From positions 968,537 through 1,032,536 of the forward strand of contig KN834757.1 in assembly GCA_000827265.1 (NCBI GenBank): a stretch of 64,000 nucleotides of DNA, given 5' to 3'. The first letter of the stretch is position 1; each line of letters starts with the position of its first letter. Positions 35,781 to 53,276 of this stretch are shown piece after piece. Made by a program: the position numbers and the translations under genes. The stretch is from Collybiopsis luxurians FD-317 M1. Taxonomy: Eukaryota > Basidiomycota > Agaricomycetes > Agaricales > Omphalotaceae. Under the pieces are notes generated by a model that made no database searches, was not told the DNA's origin, and saw nothing but the letters and a program-made list of their open reading frames with translations.

Positions 35781-36599
35781 ATAGATAGGGCAGTGCAAGA
35801 CGTAGGAGTAGAACGCCGAAGGATACTAGAAGCATTGGTGGAGGGCTTTAAAGTAAAATTCTTAGAACATGCATTCAGTCTATTGTACCAAAAAAGGGTG
35901 GTGTGATAGATCTGCGGAGGCAATCTCCACTAAGTGTTATCCCCTTGCGATCGTCAGCGGTCCTACCTGAGCGGAAGGGAACCGGTAAGGTATCATTTCG
36001 AAACAACCGGCGTTTGTCCTTAGCATGCAACTCAGTATCTAATACAGATACTTGGGCCTGTCCTTTTGTATGGATCCTATGCATAGCAGAAGCATTTTCA
36101 AAGGCAACAGGACATCGACCGACAAGCCAACCGATGAGTGTAAAGCTGGGAGATTATAAGCAAGCGCATTACAATCGTCATTAACCTTACTATCGGGCAC
36201 TTATAAGCTAACCATGACTGACCTGTTCCTATGAACTCAACACGCGACCAGCATGCAAAGCATGAGTGAGTAGAAACAGCCGACATCAAAGGATCAGAAA
36301 GCAACAACGCTATAAACACTTCAAGTTCAAGCTGGCCACGAGAGGGAGCCGTATGTCCACCAGCAGAGAAGCAAATGAAGACTCTAGTCGTACTGCAGGA
36401 TGTACAAAAGCTTTCGAGAAACGTAAAGAATACTTGCGGTCAAAGCTGAAGATAGCAGTCACGTGTAAGCGGTAAATGTGTTTCCGTGTGTATTTCTAAA
36501 TTAAGTATGATACACTGATAGAATAGTAATTGAAGTGTCCGCGTTCAGTCGTTAATAATCAACCGAATAGAACTCCTGATAGCTGTGTTGGTGTTGACT
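35781..36599. other. Intergenic, no gene recognised
   Basis: A plus-strand frame at 36266-36475 is basic and low complexity, with no supporting features. Nothing else recognised. Confidence 0.5.
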
Positions 36600-36960
36600 A
36601 TGTCATGGCGTATACATAATCTTCATGCAGACTCAGTATCATACTCTATGCGACATCAATAAGCTGAAAAGGCTGTGAATGAAGGAGATAAGTAATTCGG
36701 GCTTACAACTGCATTCCGGAAAGAATACTTAGTCAATAGTTTTGGAAGATGCATCTTAGGTACCGTCAAGGCACAGTGTTACCAGAATGGTCAAAGCAGT
36801 TTCGCTGGGGTCTATGCAACGAGAAACCACACTTCATTTGGCCCACACTTTTGACGTCCTCAGCACATAGACTCGACATTGATGGTTCTTTTCACCTTGT
36901 GTCCTTCTCTCTTTCAGATTACCTATTTTAACTTTTGGGAATCAGTGAGTCTCTATATGG
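36600..36960 (-). pseudogene. Decayed copy of the DUF6533-type gene
   Basis: On the minus strand, 36633-36695 matches the last-exon region of the intact gene (34303-34360): the intron end CTCCTTCATTCACAG, then the equivalent of SSILMSH. Here an insertion and stops (GTATGATACTGA) break the frame. About 200 bp upstream a diverged match to the exon around IFSLTVWATID is also visible (GTGTGGGCCAAATGAAGT). The remaining exons are not recognisable. Confidence 0.55.
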
Positions 36961-37118
36961 ATAACGTTCGACAGCTTTGACACTAAAGAGAGAATTGAAG
37001 GTGTGTCACCGGGTACTTCTGGGATTTACTTAATACTTCCCGTTTACGCTCTTTGCCGAAAAGTCATGGTCGCTGCATAGGTTTTTGTTCAGCGGTTTTC
37101 AAGGATCTTTGACCCGTC

Positions 37119-37510
37119 TTTTTTTTAAAAAAAATCTCTTCGTTGCCGCAAGTAAGTAAGACTAGGTACTAAGGACTGAGTCGACTCGGAGCGGGGAGCC
37201 GCAACAATGATCAGTCGTGCTCCGTTCGCTTGGGGGGTTTCCATGTGTGAGTATCCGTGGGGGATATTGCAGCTACTCGAAGTACCAGTGTATCGTATGT
37301 GTAATGAAATGTTGATGGAATCTTTCGGTCGTGTAAGACCTTGAGAAATAAAAAGGGGAGGAGAGTTTGATGTGGATCCGCTCACTTCTTCCCCTACAAG
37401 AGAGGGAAGACAAATGCATAAGGGAAAAACCAAGCCCCCTTCGCAGGCGTAGCCGCACTGCGGCTTGAAGCTCTTGCGAGGCTTTGGTGACGAGCCCAGT
37501 GCTCCTGATC
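37119..37510 (-). repeat. Retroposon-like dispersed repeat, copy 2
   Basis: Second copy of the family at 13003-13390, same orientation, with a short T-run followed by an A-run at its left end. It has insertions and substitutions relative to copy 1, for example an added TCGACTCGGAG block, so the copies are not recent twins. Confidence 0.75.
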
Positions 37511-37893
37511 TTTGACTCGTCATTTGGTACCACAGCAAATCGACAACAAAAGGCGTGGATTGCATGGGAACCTTTTCGACAAGTTCTCTTGGAGCTCATT
37601 CTAATTATGTAGGACAAGAACGCAGAGGTTTCGAGCTCCCCACCGTTATTGTCAGCATTCTCATATGTACGGAGCATCAGAGCTCATGTCACCCTTGTTT
37701 ATAGAATGAAATCTAATGGTAGTTGATGTTCTCCACACTACAATTGTAGGTCAACAGCGTGAAAAAAAATTTAAAAAAAATTTGGAGTCTCTACTATCCT
37801 CTATCTTCATAGTTAAAACTTAAGGCCTTGTAAGATATCGAGCGCTCTATACATCGAAATCTATCGACGTCTACTGGAGGCAGATCTCAAGAT
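37511..37893. other. Intergenic
   Basis: No gene recognised. It includes A-rich tracts at about 37762-37781 and the 3' flank of the DBP3-like gene. Confidence 0.5.
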
Positions 37894-40059
<2,166 letters not shown>

Positions 40060-40938
40060 GACAGTACGTCGATGAGAAGACTAGAAGAGACAGAGGCAAA
40101 CAGACGCTCAAAAAAATTTCGGAGCGGGCGTCAAAATATCGGAGTATCCGAGGATGGCTCAAGTGAGCGCTTATGGTTTCTCCTCTTCTCCCAGACTTTA
40201 GTTCAACGTTCTCAACGCAAGGCTGTTCTAGAAACCTTAAATTGTCGCTTTGCTGGTTCTCTTCCTGCAGCTGACACTCTTTCGCATATGATCCACTGAA
40301 TTTTCCGAATAGTAGTTGTCAGTGAATAAATCCCTCGAATTCTTGGCCACTCTTTATAGGCAGCCTTGCATCTCATTCCATGAGAATCAATTCTCCCCAT
40401 GACACTGCCTTTTTGTCCAGTAAAATCAACCGATCGTTTGCCAGCAACGTGGAAATCAAAGATCTATGTCGTTCACAGGTTGCCATTAGTGAGCGGGAAA
40501 TAATTTACACTTTCCCCGGATAAACCCTTTGTCTTCTTCCCCATTTAATTTTCATTTTTCGTCTGAATTCACCCGTGGTATGTATCCTCCATTTTATTTA
40601 CACGTTCAATTTTCTTTCCATAGATTTGACGTTTTCGTCTCCGCGCCCCCACATCTGCTCCTTTGGGACTTGCTTGACCCGCCGATTTGGCATTTTATTC
40701 TCTTCATCAGTTATCTCCTGCCTTTTTGATTGACTTACATCGACGGTAATCATGGCCTTCACTTTTCTCTTGCAGCAGAGATTGTAAAGATCCTATGTCA
40801 TCTTTCTCATACCAATGCTCCTCCTAGATCTCGATGCGATTCAAGGTAATCTTACATTCTTGACTGTCTCCATGAGATCTGAAACGAATCTAGGAGTATT
40901 TAAGAGCGTCCTTCCTGAATTTCGTTCGCTATCTCGAA
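40060..40938. other. Intergenic, divergent promoter space
   Basis: About 880 bp between divergent genes. No further gene recognised, only short frames. Confidence 0.55.
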
Positions 40939-42302
40939 ATGCCTGCACTTACTACCAGAAATGCTACGATTCTCGTCTCCGGCGCTAACGGCTTCGTAGG
41001 ATCTTGGGTCGCCAATGCGCTCCTAGAAAGAGGATACAATGTCCGCGCAGCCGTGCGCACAGAAGAGAAAGGATTCTATCTACTTGATCAATTCAAGTCC
41101 TATGGCTCACGATTTCAGGTGATTGCCGTTGGCGATATTGCGAAGGTCGGTCACTTTTGTACTGCATACTCGCAGTGTATGGTGAATAAATTTGCTGTAG
41201 GAGAATGCTTTTGAAGAAGCAGTAAAGGACGTCGAAGGTATCGTCCACACGGCTTCACCAGTTCACACAATATGCAAAGACCCCAGGGGTAAGTGTTAAT
41301 GCTGAATGATGTCAAATACTCTCTTATTGATCCACAATGTAGAGATGATTGAACCAGCAGTCAGCGGTATAATCGGTATGCTGACGTGTGCTTTGAAGTT
41401 CGGGTGAGTTGCATAGCAGCAGCATCAGTAGGAAAAATAAATACCCATGACAGCTTTTAACAGAAAATCTGTACAGAGGGTGGTATTCACTTCCTCCTGT
41501 GCAGCAATTTTCGGAGTTGATGAAACCGGCTGGAACGATGCTGCGGTCCTGGAATGTGAGCACGAGGGTCAGAATGCCATTCCTTTCCAAATGTATGCTG
41601 CGTCTAAGACGCTCTCAGAAAGACGTTTGTCGCCCATTATTTCTCTCATCTTGAGTCAGGCTAATTGGCTGCTAATAGGCGCTTGGGAGTTTGTTACCAA
41701 GCATGCTTCTGAATTGAAATGGGATTTTACGGTCATCAATCCCCCTTGGATCTTCGGTGTATGTGTCTTCACGATGTCCTGTTGCAACCGTGTAATGATA
41801 GATAGCCTCCATAGCCTCCCATTCACGAAGTGACCTCACCTGAGCATCTCAACAACTCTAATCGGTGCTGGTACAAAGCTGTCATAAAAGGCAATTACTA
41901 CTTCGGCAGAGACCCCAAGGCTGACCCCGAAGTAGACCCCGGTCATGGGTGGATAGACATACGCGATGTCGCCGAGGCTCACGTTCGAGCCTTGGAGACA
42001 CCTGCCGCTGGAGGAGAGAGGATTATCGTCTCCGCCGAGTCTCCCTGGGTGTGGCAAGATTTTCGTAAGTCAAAATGATTCTGCCGTCGAATACCCGCTC
42101 ACGTAGGGAGCTAGGTGATGTCTCTCGAGGCCTTCAGCCTAAACCACGGACCAAGGGAGTTAGACTGGACACATCAAAAGAACAACGTATTTTCGGCCTT
42201 CAACGCTTCAAGACCATGCAGGAATCGACGGAGGATTTATTAGCCTACATTTCATCAAAGGGCTGGGGGTTAGATGGGATTCATCTTCCCTCCAATCTAT
42301 GA
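40939..42302 (+). CDS. NAD(P)-dependent epimerase/reductase (extended SDR), copy A
   Basis: Seven or more exons from ATG 40939 to a stop at 42300-42302. The Rossmann motif is [11 protein letters not shown]. The catalytic Ser is in [12 protein letters not shown] and the Tyr-x-x-x-Lys is YAASK. Extended-SDR features include [16 protein letters not shown]. It resembles the dihydroflavonol/cinnamoyl-CoA/methylglyoxal reductase group, so the likely reaction is NADPH-dependent carbonyl reduction of a small substrate. Introns were set by comparison with the paralog at 46771-48219. The last intron ends at GAGCTAG before GTGATGTC, since an earlier acceptor would give an immediate stop. It converges on the alcohol dehydrogenase gene. 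Confidence 0.87.
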
Positions 42303-42928
42303 CGAACAGTCTGAAATTACATACAGTATTGTACTAAATGTTTCTATTTCAAGTATTTGTGGAATTAGCAATGCATCTGGAATGCAATCTTCTCGTCTCA
42401 CAATTCACGGCTACAATTCTTATTTGTCTTGTGCGCAGCTGACGTAGATACTCGTTTTCTGATGAAGAATCTCGATCTGTAGTTCCAGCTAGATCTTACT
42501 TAGCATCGCACGCGGTCAATCGAGCTTCTCATATGTTCTCACAAGTTTCCATGGTTTGAAAATACACGCCACAGTTCGCTTGCTTTTTGAGCGCCTGATT
42601 GCCGTACCAGTCGAAGTAACTGACTTCCATCAATTACAAGGTTCCGCCAAAGTCGTCAACTTGTATTTACTCATGCTCTTGTCAGGTAAGTTCATTCCAA
42701 AACCAAGCAAGCATAATTGCCCCCACATAGCTGACAGAAATATCATGTTGGCCAGTAATATTCACCTACTCCTCCTACTGGCGTCGCATGAGTCTTCAAA
42801 AATGCTTTATAAAACAAAAGCCGGTGACAAAGGTCAACCAGTGACAAAAAGGAGTACGAATTAGTACTATGATACAATGACTTCTTGCTTGCTGTTTCCT
42901 CTCCTACCTCAGTACCTACATACAATAA
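42303..42928. other. Intergenic between convergent genes
   Basis: About 625 bp without a recognised gene. A plus-strand frame at 42556-42864 has no supporting features. Confidence 0.5.
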
Positions 42929-44716
42929 CTAGGATGCTATTTTTAAAACGACTCTGCCTTTGATCTTTCCCTCCGCTAGTTCCTTCATGACACTAGATGA
43001 CCGCTGATGAATATATACAAGGCACAGATATGAGCAGTACTCACTTATTCACTTCTCCAAAGTCTCTGACTTCGTGATGACAGTTGACCTCGCCTCGCGC
43101 TACAAAATCTAGAGCTTCCGCCATGTCTTGGCGGTTTCTGTGAACAGATCCGGTAAGATGCGATGTATTACGAAGCAGATGTGCACAGACCCGGTAGCAG
43201 TTCCAACGATATTGAGACACTATCAACTGTTGCGTCAGATGTAGGTAAAAACCCAAGCGAGAAAACAAAATGACCTTGGAAATCAGTAGAGGGATGGGAA
43301 TGTTTAGCATTCCAGCTGAGGGTCCAGGCATCCCAATAGCGACCAAAGTCCCAGTTGAACGGACGTACATGATCGCTTGGTTAAAGGGCGCAGGCTGCAG
43401 GGAAACAAGTATCAGTCATATGGAATAGGTCTGTGCGGAAACTGACTAACATGACCGACAGCAATGATAGCAGCATGAGGGCCGAGACCTCCGGCAGCGT
43501 TTTGAACGTCCTGGACAAGATTTTTCCCAGATTCCACAAAGTCGACCCATTTCTCAGCGCCAAGCTTCAAACAAAGCTCTCGTTTTTCGGCTCCAGTGTC
43601 TGCCGAGAAGCACATATGCAATCAATTGAGAGGCAAGCACGACTACGCAAAAAGAATACCCACCGATAGCAACAACACGCAGACCCATCGCTACAGCAAA
43701 TTGAATACCTGTGAGGATGTCGTTAAAAAACGCCTCAAAGTAAAGAGGGAGCTTGATAATGACCCAAGTGCCCTAAGCCACCTCCTGCGCCCGAGATGGC
43801 AACCCAGTGCCCGGGCTTGGCCTAATTTGGAATTAGAGCTAGTACGATTCTTTCTGGGCGCAAATGACGTACGTTCGATTGCTTCAAGGCTTTGTAAATC
43901 GTAAGTCCCTGCGCATTCTCAGCGAAAGTTCTGCCCACACCAGGAATAGAAGCATACCGCACATAAGAGGGGGGTAACAGCGGCGCTGTCGAGACCCTCA
44001 GGAATCGGCGTCAAGTAGTCGACCCAGCAGCGCTGTCGGGTAGTTAATATGTTGATCAGCCGGGATTTCACATGGCGAGCAACCCACTGTATACTCTGAA
44101 AAAGTGCCATCTACAGTGTGACCGTGGCTTTGGCTTCGGGCAACTTCACAGCCTAAGACGAATATGAGAGATTTGAAAGGAGCGCGGGTGCAATAAGGAT
44201 ACATACAAGCTTCCCAGCCTAGACGGCACATTTCACATCTCCAGAGAGAAACGATTAGCACGCGCACCCTCAGGCATTGAACACGGAAGATTCATGAGCA
44301 GAATATTTGCTCACTTCAAACATGCATTCGCGAACCACTTCATCCCAACCCTATCTCCAATCTTCACGGGGCTCCCGACGGTATTGGCGCCAATGGCAAT
44401 GACGTGGCCCACCCCTTCGTGTCCTGCGACGCGAGGTGTCTTGGTACTACCCCAATCGTTATCTCTGACATGAATATCTGAATGGCAGCAGCCTGCGCAG
44501 AGGCGAAATCAGTCACACCGCGGATCCTAGAACCCAAGCTGCTGATTTCTCTATGCGTTACTCACCGGCATAATCTACCTTCACAAGGCACTCTCCTGGT
44601 GCCAAATCCGCAGGTTGGACAACATTCACATCTTTGATTTGATAATCTTCCTTCAAAGTAGCGATGACTGCTGCACGAGCTGTAGCAGGGACTGTAGCGG
44701 TGGTGATAGTAGACAT
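42929..44716 (-). CDS. Zinc-dependent alcohol dehydrogenase (MDR family)
   Basis: Read from MSTITTATVPATARAAV at 44716 to TAG at 42929-42931, with about seven introns. The catalytic zinc site is seen in CCHSDIHVRD and GHEGVGHVIAIG. The structural zinc cysteines lie around CEMCRLGWEAC. The nucleotide-binding motif is SGAGGGLGHLGIQFA. The C terminus is GRVVLKIAS, as in fungal ADH1-like enzymes. It interconverts alcohols and aldehydes with NAD(H), probably in the cytosol. A TATA-like GATAAAAAG lies about 60 bp upstream on the minus strand (near 44773-44781). The gene is bracketed by two paralogous SDR reductases. Exon borders were not all verified. Confidence 0.88.
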
Positions 44717-46686
44717 GAGAGTGAAGTGAGCGAAATGATAGCCCAAGGACGGGAGGAGAAACGGGCTTTGGTCCTTTTTATCCCGCTGTAGATGCAACTC
44801 ATGACCCAGGATAGTGATTAGGAATAAAAGAGGCGTCTGATGATCCAACGCTAAAACTGACAGGCACCTATCATCGCCTTGTACTAATACTATAGCACCG
44901 TGATTCTTCGATATCGGTTGAGCGGTTATTCAACGCATTGAGAGGTACATGTCCAAGCAGATTTCTCCTCATGTTCTCGTAACTACAAGCTTGTAGAAAG
45001 ACTGCATTGATCAAGAGCGGGGAATTGCGTGCTGTAATGGAGCACGGGAAGGAGCAGTCCCATCCGGGATCTCGTAAAGAAACATATATCGTTAGTTTCG
45101 CAATTCTTTCGGGTAGAGGGAGTTCCTGTTCGCGACATAGTCTCCCACCTCTTCGAGATATTTACTCTGTAACTCCCTGAGCTTATAGATTTTCGGACCG
45201 CCGAAGTTTCAAGTTGCAAGATTAGACATTAAGAAGATGTGTACAACGTATGTGCATCTGCTCCGCCGGTGAGAAGCAATCATTCGAGTAGCTTTCGGCC
45301 ACGTACCATTTACAGGAGTCGAATTGCGTCGTTCATAATCTAGTTACGCCGCCTCTCCCCCGCCACCTCTCCATGGAGAATCCCTCAGAAAGCGAAGCCT
45401 GACCAGTTACTGTCGTCACTCCCCGCTGTAGAGAAGTGAGACCCAAAAATTTAAACAAAAAAAAACAGGATCAAGGTGTAGTGGAAAAACAAAGAGGAGT
45501 TACTGAAGATTAAGCGCTCAACGGCGCTTAACAAAGAACCTACTTGGCACCTAGAGGAAGTTTCAAAGGGAGGAAGAGAGCGTTCTGCTTTCTGGAAGTA
45601 GACTTGGCTCTTTTATCAAGCCAGAAGGTCTAAGTATGGCAGCAGCGAACCTGACAGTCAGAAAGTATAGACAGTCCAAATCCCTGCAGTGGATACAACT
45701 TTGAATTTCTTGGTCCCAATCCCTCTCTGCAGAACTGGAATAGCACATATGCGTCGTCTTGGAAGCGCACACCCTGACAGGATCTAACCCTGCTCACTGG
45801 CGGGTTGCCAGCATAGACGACGTTATATTACTTCGACTCATCCTCGAGACACCCGCTACGAATACAGAAAAAATAAGCTTTTATATGCGAATCCCGTCGG
45901 GTATAAGCCGATCCCCGCATACCGACGGATCGGAGAAGAGAAGTCTTCAGTCTTCTGCTGAGACAGCCACTGGGGAAACCAATTTTCCTGTTTTTGACGC
46001 TACCCAACTTCATTTAGATGAACTAAGTATCTGGAAGATGAATACCGATCCAGCTCGGGGTCCAGGTGCATATGGCATAGTTAGGTTATCCGATGGAAAC
46101 AAATGCAATTCTCTTGAGAGAAGAAACGGGGTCGAGCCAAAAAAAAACTATGTTTTGCTCACGCGGAGGCGACCCTTGGAAACCTGAGGGTGGCTGCCAG
46201 CCTGCTGGCATAGTGATGTTTCTTTGCTTTCTGATAGATATAGATATGTACGCGCTCATTTTTTCAATCTCCAATATCGATTTCGCCAAGGACCCCGGAA
46301 CCGTAACCTTCGACCTCACCCCCTGCCTCATTTTGCTTGAAAAATCACGCGTTTGACGCGTCTTTTGTATTCTATTGCGTGTCATCCTCATGGTCCTTCA
46401 CTTATTCCTCCCAGTTTTTGTTCTTTACCTCTTGAGACGCGTTAAGAATCGCGTTCAGTCCGGGTACTTGCAAAAATACTCACCTGTCAAGACAACCTTG
46501 AGAAAAGTGGTCTTCGACTACAACAACGCCTACAGTTCGTGAACAAGTAGTCAATGCTACAGAAGTGCCCAGACTCCAATGTCATGAAGAAAACTTACAA
46601 GGCGCGTGAGCTTTGTTGCATACAATTGATTCCTTGCCGCGGTCCTCGACCATTGCCCCAGATGGATCGCTTATGGTCGTCCCCCA
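44717..46686. other. Long intergenic region, no convincing gene
   Basis: About 2 kb. A 142-codon plus-strand frame at 45759-46187 overlaps other frames on the opposite strand and shows no family motif. A 50-codon frame starting near 46390 begins with a hydrophobic stretch but is unsupported. A small inverted repeat (TTAAGCGC..GCGCTTAA) lies near 45512-45531. Confidence 0.5.
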
Positions 46687-46694
46687 TATATAAA
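46687..46694 (+). promoter_or_regulatory. TATA box candidate for reductase copy B
   Basis: TATATAAA, 77 bp upstream of the start codon at 46771, a usual fungal core-promoter distance. Confidence 0.5.
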
Positions 46695-46770
46695 GAAACG
46701 ACATGAGAGCTATCAGGTCCAGTTTTATTATTTTTTTGTTCTTCTTGACCCTTACAAGTACTACTTCCCT

Positions 46771-48219
46771 ATGCCTGCACTCACCAACACAAACGGAACC
46801 ATCCTCGTCGTTGGAGCCTCCGGCTTCCTGGGCGCTTGGACCGTCGACACTCTCCTCAAGCGAGGATACAATGTTCGCGCGGCCGTGCGTAGCGAAGCCA
46901 AAGGCCAATATCTACTGGAGCAGTTCAAGTCCTATGGACCCAAGCTGAAGTTGTTCGCCGTTGGGGATTTTGCATCGATTTCGACGGTCAGTTCACGTAT
47001 GGATGAAGTCGAGGAGCATATAGATAAGCTGATCATGGGGTTCTGCATCAGGACTCGGCTTTCGATGAAGCAGTTAAGGGTGTCGACGGGATTATTCATC
47101 TCGCTGCACCGACACATCTATCAGGAACTCAGCCGAGTGGTGAGTTCGATCATGTCGTTAGTTATCCTTATTCATACCTGGGCACTTCAACAGAGCTGTC
47201 CGTACCCGCGATCAACGGAGTCCATGCTGTATTGAACAGTGCTCTAAAGGTCGGAGGGTGAGTCGCTTAACCTTCCCTTCTGCGCAAATCAACAGTGAGT
47301 CTTGAACATCACCTTTCCTCAGCGACACCCTGAAGCGCGTCGTCATCACTTCATCCGGTGCTGCAACAAACCAACCTCACATACCCAACGATAACATCGA
47401 CGAAAGTTGCTGGAACGACGACGCCGTCCTCGAGTGCGAGCAGAAAGGGAAAGAAGCCGGTCCGATGGCATTCTATTCCGCCTCCAAGGTGAGAGCCGAG
47501 AGAGGTGAGTTCGCTTCTCGAATCTAGCCAAAGTCCAGGTTCATAATCACGACCTCCTCCTACTCTCCCTCATCCTCAGCTGCATGGGACTTTGTAGCGC
47601 AACATAAATCCGAGATAAAATGGGATCTTACGGTTATAATCCCGCCATACATGTTCGGCGTACGTCTGTCTCCCGTCTACATGACTCCCCTCCTCCGAGT
47701 CCCCGCGGACATGTAACACATGTATCAGAAAAAATAAAACTAACTACCCTGTCCCTCTCAGCCTCCCCTACACGAAGTAACCTCCCTCGAATCCCTCAAT
47801 TTCTCCCTCGGCTTTTGGGCAGCCGCCATCCTGCAAAAGAACTACCTAGGCCAAAACCCAGAGACGTTCCCGGGCCACGGATTCCTCGACGTGCGCGACG
47901 CAGCAGAGGCTCATGTGCGCGCTTTGGAAACAGCAGCTGCGGGCGGGGAGAGGATTATCGTTTGCGCGAGGTCGCCTTGGGTGTGGCAGGATTTCAGTAA
48001 GCTTTTTTGCTCCTTCTCACACTGAGATGATCGGTGGTTCATGGGTATCTCTCTCTTTACATAGTCGATGCGATTAACGGCCAAGAACCAAAAACCCGTA
48101 CAGGAGGAAACAAGTTCAATGCTTCTAAAGCGCAAAAGATCTTTGGCCTCAAATATATCACCATGCAACAGTCGGGGAAGGATATCCTTGCGTTTATTTC
48201 CGCGAAAGGATGGCAATAA
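46771..48219 (+). CDS. NAD(P)-dependent epimerase/reductase (extended SDR), copy B
   Basis: Multi-exon gene from ATG 46771 to TAA 48217-48219. Rossmann motif VVGASGFLGAW, catalytic Ser in VVITSSGAAT, and Tyr-x-x-x-Lys as YSASK. It is paralogous to the gene at 40939-42302: both start MPALT, share [10 protein letters not shown] and QFKSYG, and end near FISAKGW/YISSKGW. Like copy A it should be a cytosolic NADPH-dependent carbonyl reductase or epimerase. The two copies are in the same orientation with the alcohol dehydrogenase between them on the other strand. Confidence 0.87.
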
Positions 48220-48675
48220 TGGGAAACACCAGATGTAGAGTTGATATAAAGTTTAGAAGTGTACTACATACATAGAAAAGACCTGTCAAGTAGAATGGAA
48301 TCGGAATGGTTATACAAAACATACTGTCTTTGAACTGAATGAAGTATTGGCAGCTCTGTGAACAAGCTTAGATTTGCTCGCATGGGTTTCTACATAATGT
48401 CTCAAAAAGCACACTTCCATTCGTTCATCGGTCACCACACAGTCCGGTCAAAGCTAGATATACGAAGTGATCTCACACAAGCACCTTGCCATAAAAGGAA
48501 CCAACCTCGGAAAGGCAAAAAAATCTCGTATATATAATTAACCGCGAAAAACTACAGACCGCAGTCTATTAATAAACTGACAACAGATTGTGGTGAATAC
48601 GTTAAGATGTATGCCTCGTGACGCGTGATGAATCCTAATCGTACAACATCCCTTCTTCCCAACTTCCCCACCAAT
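48220..48675. other. Intergenic between convergent genes
   Basis: About 455 bp of 3' flanks. No gene recognised. Confidence 0.55.
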
Positions 48676-50390
48676 CTAGGGACTTTCATCGGGATAAAGA
48701 TCCAAAGATCCATTCCCGCACGACTGCAGTAGCTTCTTTTGGATCTTTGGGTATCCTGGGTGTCGAGAGCAGAAAAATGAACAAATCAAGCAAAGGGTTT
48801 GCTGAAGCGACACGCACTCTATCTTTGGTACCCATCTACCCTCCTTTAGCACAAAGAAACGCGGAATGTGTTTCTCGCCTCTTTCTTCCAGTCTCTTCCG
48901 TGATTCGCGCTGGGCATCTTCGACAGTGGACTTGGCGTCGGTGGCAGCTTCCATGTCTTTGGCAATAATCGCTCGCGTGAGATGAGTCCATAATCTAAAA
49001 TAATGGACGATCGTGATGCAGGGAATGTTCAAGAGCGGGAGTCACGCATACCTTTGAGACTCATTCATCTCCTGTTGATCCTCAGGCGGTACCCATTTCG
49101 GTGACACGTTCTGGCCATCCTTGACGGCGTCAAAAAGCACCCGTTTCGCTCCAGTCTGATAAATGATGAGTGTTGAGTGGTTCCAGATTTCCAATCGGGG
49201 GAACGTCCTTGCACACCTTGGAGTTCTTGTAGTCCATTACATGACTCCATCGCCCAGCCACCTCCCCGATATCACTGTTGCGATACCGGATTCGTCCAGC
49301 GATGGCGTTGTACGTCCCTGAAAAGAAGCCCTGAAGAAAATTACTATTTTAAGTCGCAGTCATTTGATATCGGTCCGACGAGGTGAGCTGTCGGGACCGA
49401 TGACCAACAGAAAGTAGCAGACGCACCTTGGTTTTGAATTCAAGGTCACACTGAATGTCATTCTTCTCATTCTTTGCTATACAGTTGTCTCCCAGCTCGA
49501 GTACCATCTTGCCAAAAAGTATACCTCGGGCATACATATTTGGCATCGTAATGACATACTCTGCGCAAGTGAAATGAGATGAGATCAGTTTCGTGGCAAT
49601 GATCTGAGCGACGAACCTCCATCCTCTGGCTTGCCAAGCAAAGTGACCCGATTCTCACCCTCCATCGTCGTACTGACGCTGTTACCGAGAAATTTTGATT
49701 TGGGTCGGAGTTCGCCAACAATCATGACACGGTTTTCAGGAGAGATGTAGAAGAATGCAGAGACGGGTGGATGATGAGAGACTTGCTCAGCAATGTAAAA
49801 TCCTTGGGTGTTGTTGGGATAGTCATACTGGCATCGGAAGAATTCTCCGAGAACGGGATTGTAAGGTTTCTTAACGCCTTTTGGCTTGATGTGCCATCCG
49901 GCGAGGTAGTACTGGAGGACTCGAATGAAACGTTCTTCTGGATCGTCGCATTGTTCGGCCCTTGGAGAGGCGATCACCGGATGTAAGCCTACAAATCGGA
50001 AAAGAGTCATCGGACGCACCCAAATAACAGGTCGGGATGTGACATGAAATCTGTGATTCGCTCGAGCATACTCCTTGGTTCCAAGACAAAGGTTGGGAAA
50101 GTGACTCGGGAAAGGTCCATTCCAACTCTGGCAAGGACATCAGGGTAGAATTCAGGGCAAACGGGGACATTGGAGGGCACCTTAGCTGGGAAATCAAGGA
50201 TGAAATAATACTTCCTTCATTCTCGTCTCTGTCGCGAGTAAAATTAGAGGATGGTAAGAGCATGTGCGGATATAAAGACAGACAGAATTGAGGTATCGTC
50301 AGGTTCAGTATCAGAGGGAGCTTTATCTTCTTCTCTAGGCTTTGAATTGTTGCGGAAATGAGAACCAGCCTGACTGAAAAGGCCCATCAT
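48676..50390 (-). CDS. Oxysterol-binding protein, Kes1/Osh4-like
   Basis: Read from [15 protein letters not shown] at 50390 to TAG at 48676-48678, with several introns. The ORD signature [14 protein letters not shown] is intact. The N-terminal lid and entry region reads [20 protein letters not shown], and KPYNPVLGE(F)F precedes the signature. C-terminal blocks include [11 protein letters not shown] and [11 protein letters not shown]. There is no PH or ankyrin domain, so it matches the short yeast Osh4 type (about 430 residues). Such proteins exchange sterol for phosphatidylinositol-4-phosphate between ER and Golgi membranes. It is divergent from the glutamyl-tRNA synthetase gene. Confidence 0.92.
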
Positions 50391-52987
<2,597 letters not shown>

Positions 52988-53276
52988 GCAATGGTCAAAA
53001 GCTCTGTATTTCTGTCCAAAAAAACTCCGACCCGATCTTTCAAGTGAATATCGATTTAAATATATAGGGTATATAGGAACTAAGGCACTGGGGCCAGAAC
53101 GTAGGATATAAAGTAGGTAAAGGCTACGGTAAAGGCTATAGTACAAGTAAACAAGGTTTTTGATGGCTGATGCCGATCCCGGGATGGCGAGTTGACTTAT
53201 ACAACTAGTGTACACACACAAATGATACTATACAATTTTGACCACAAAACACTGTTCAAAACATCCCCGATCATCT

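Noticed and set aside
45759..46187. 142-codon open frame between the ADH and reductase copy B
   Set aside because: No recognisable domain; frames of similar size exist on the opposite strand in the same interval.
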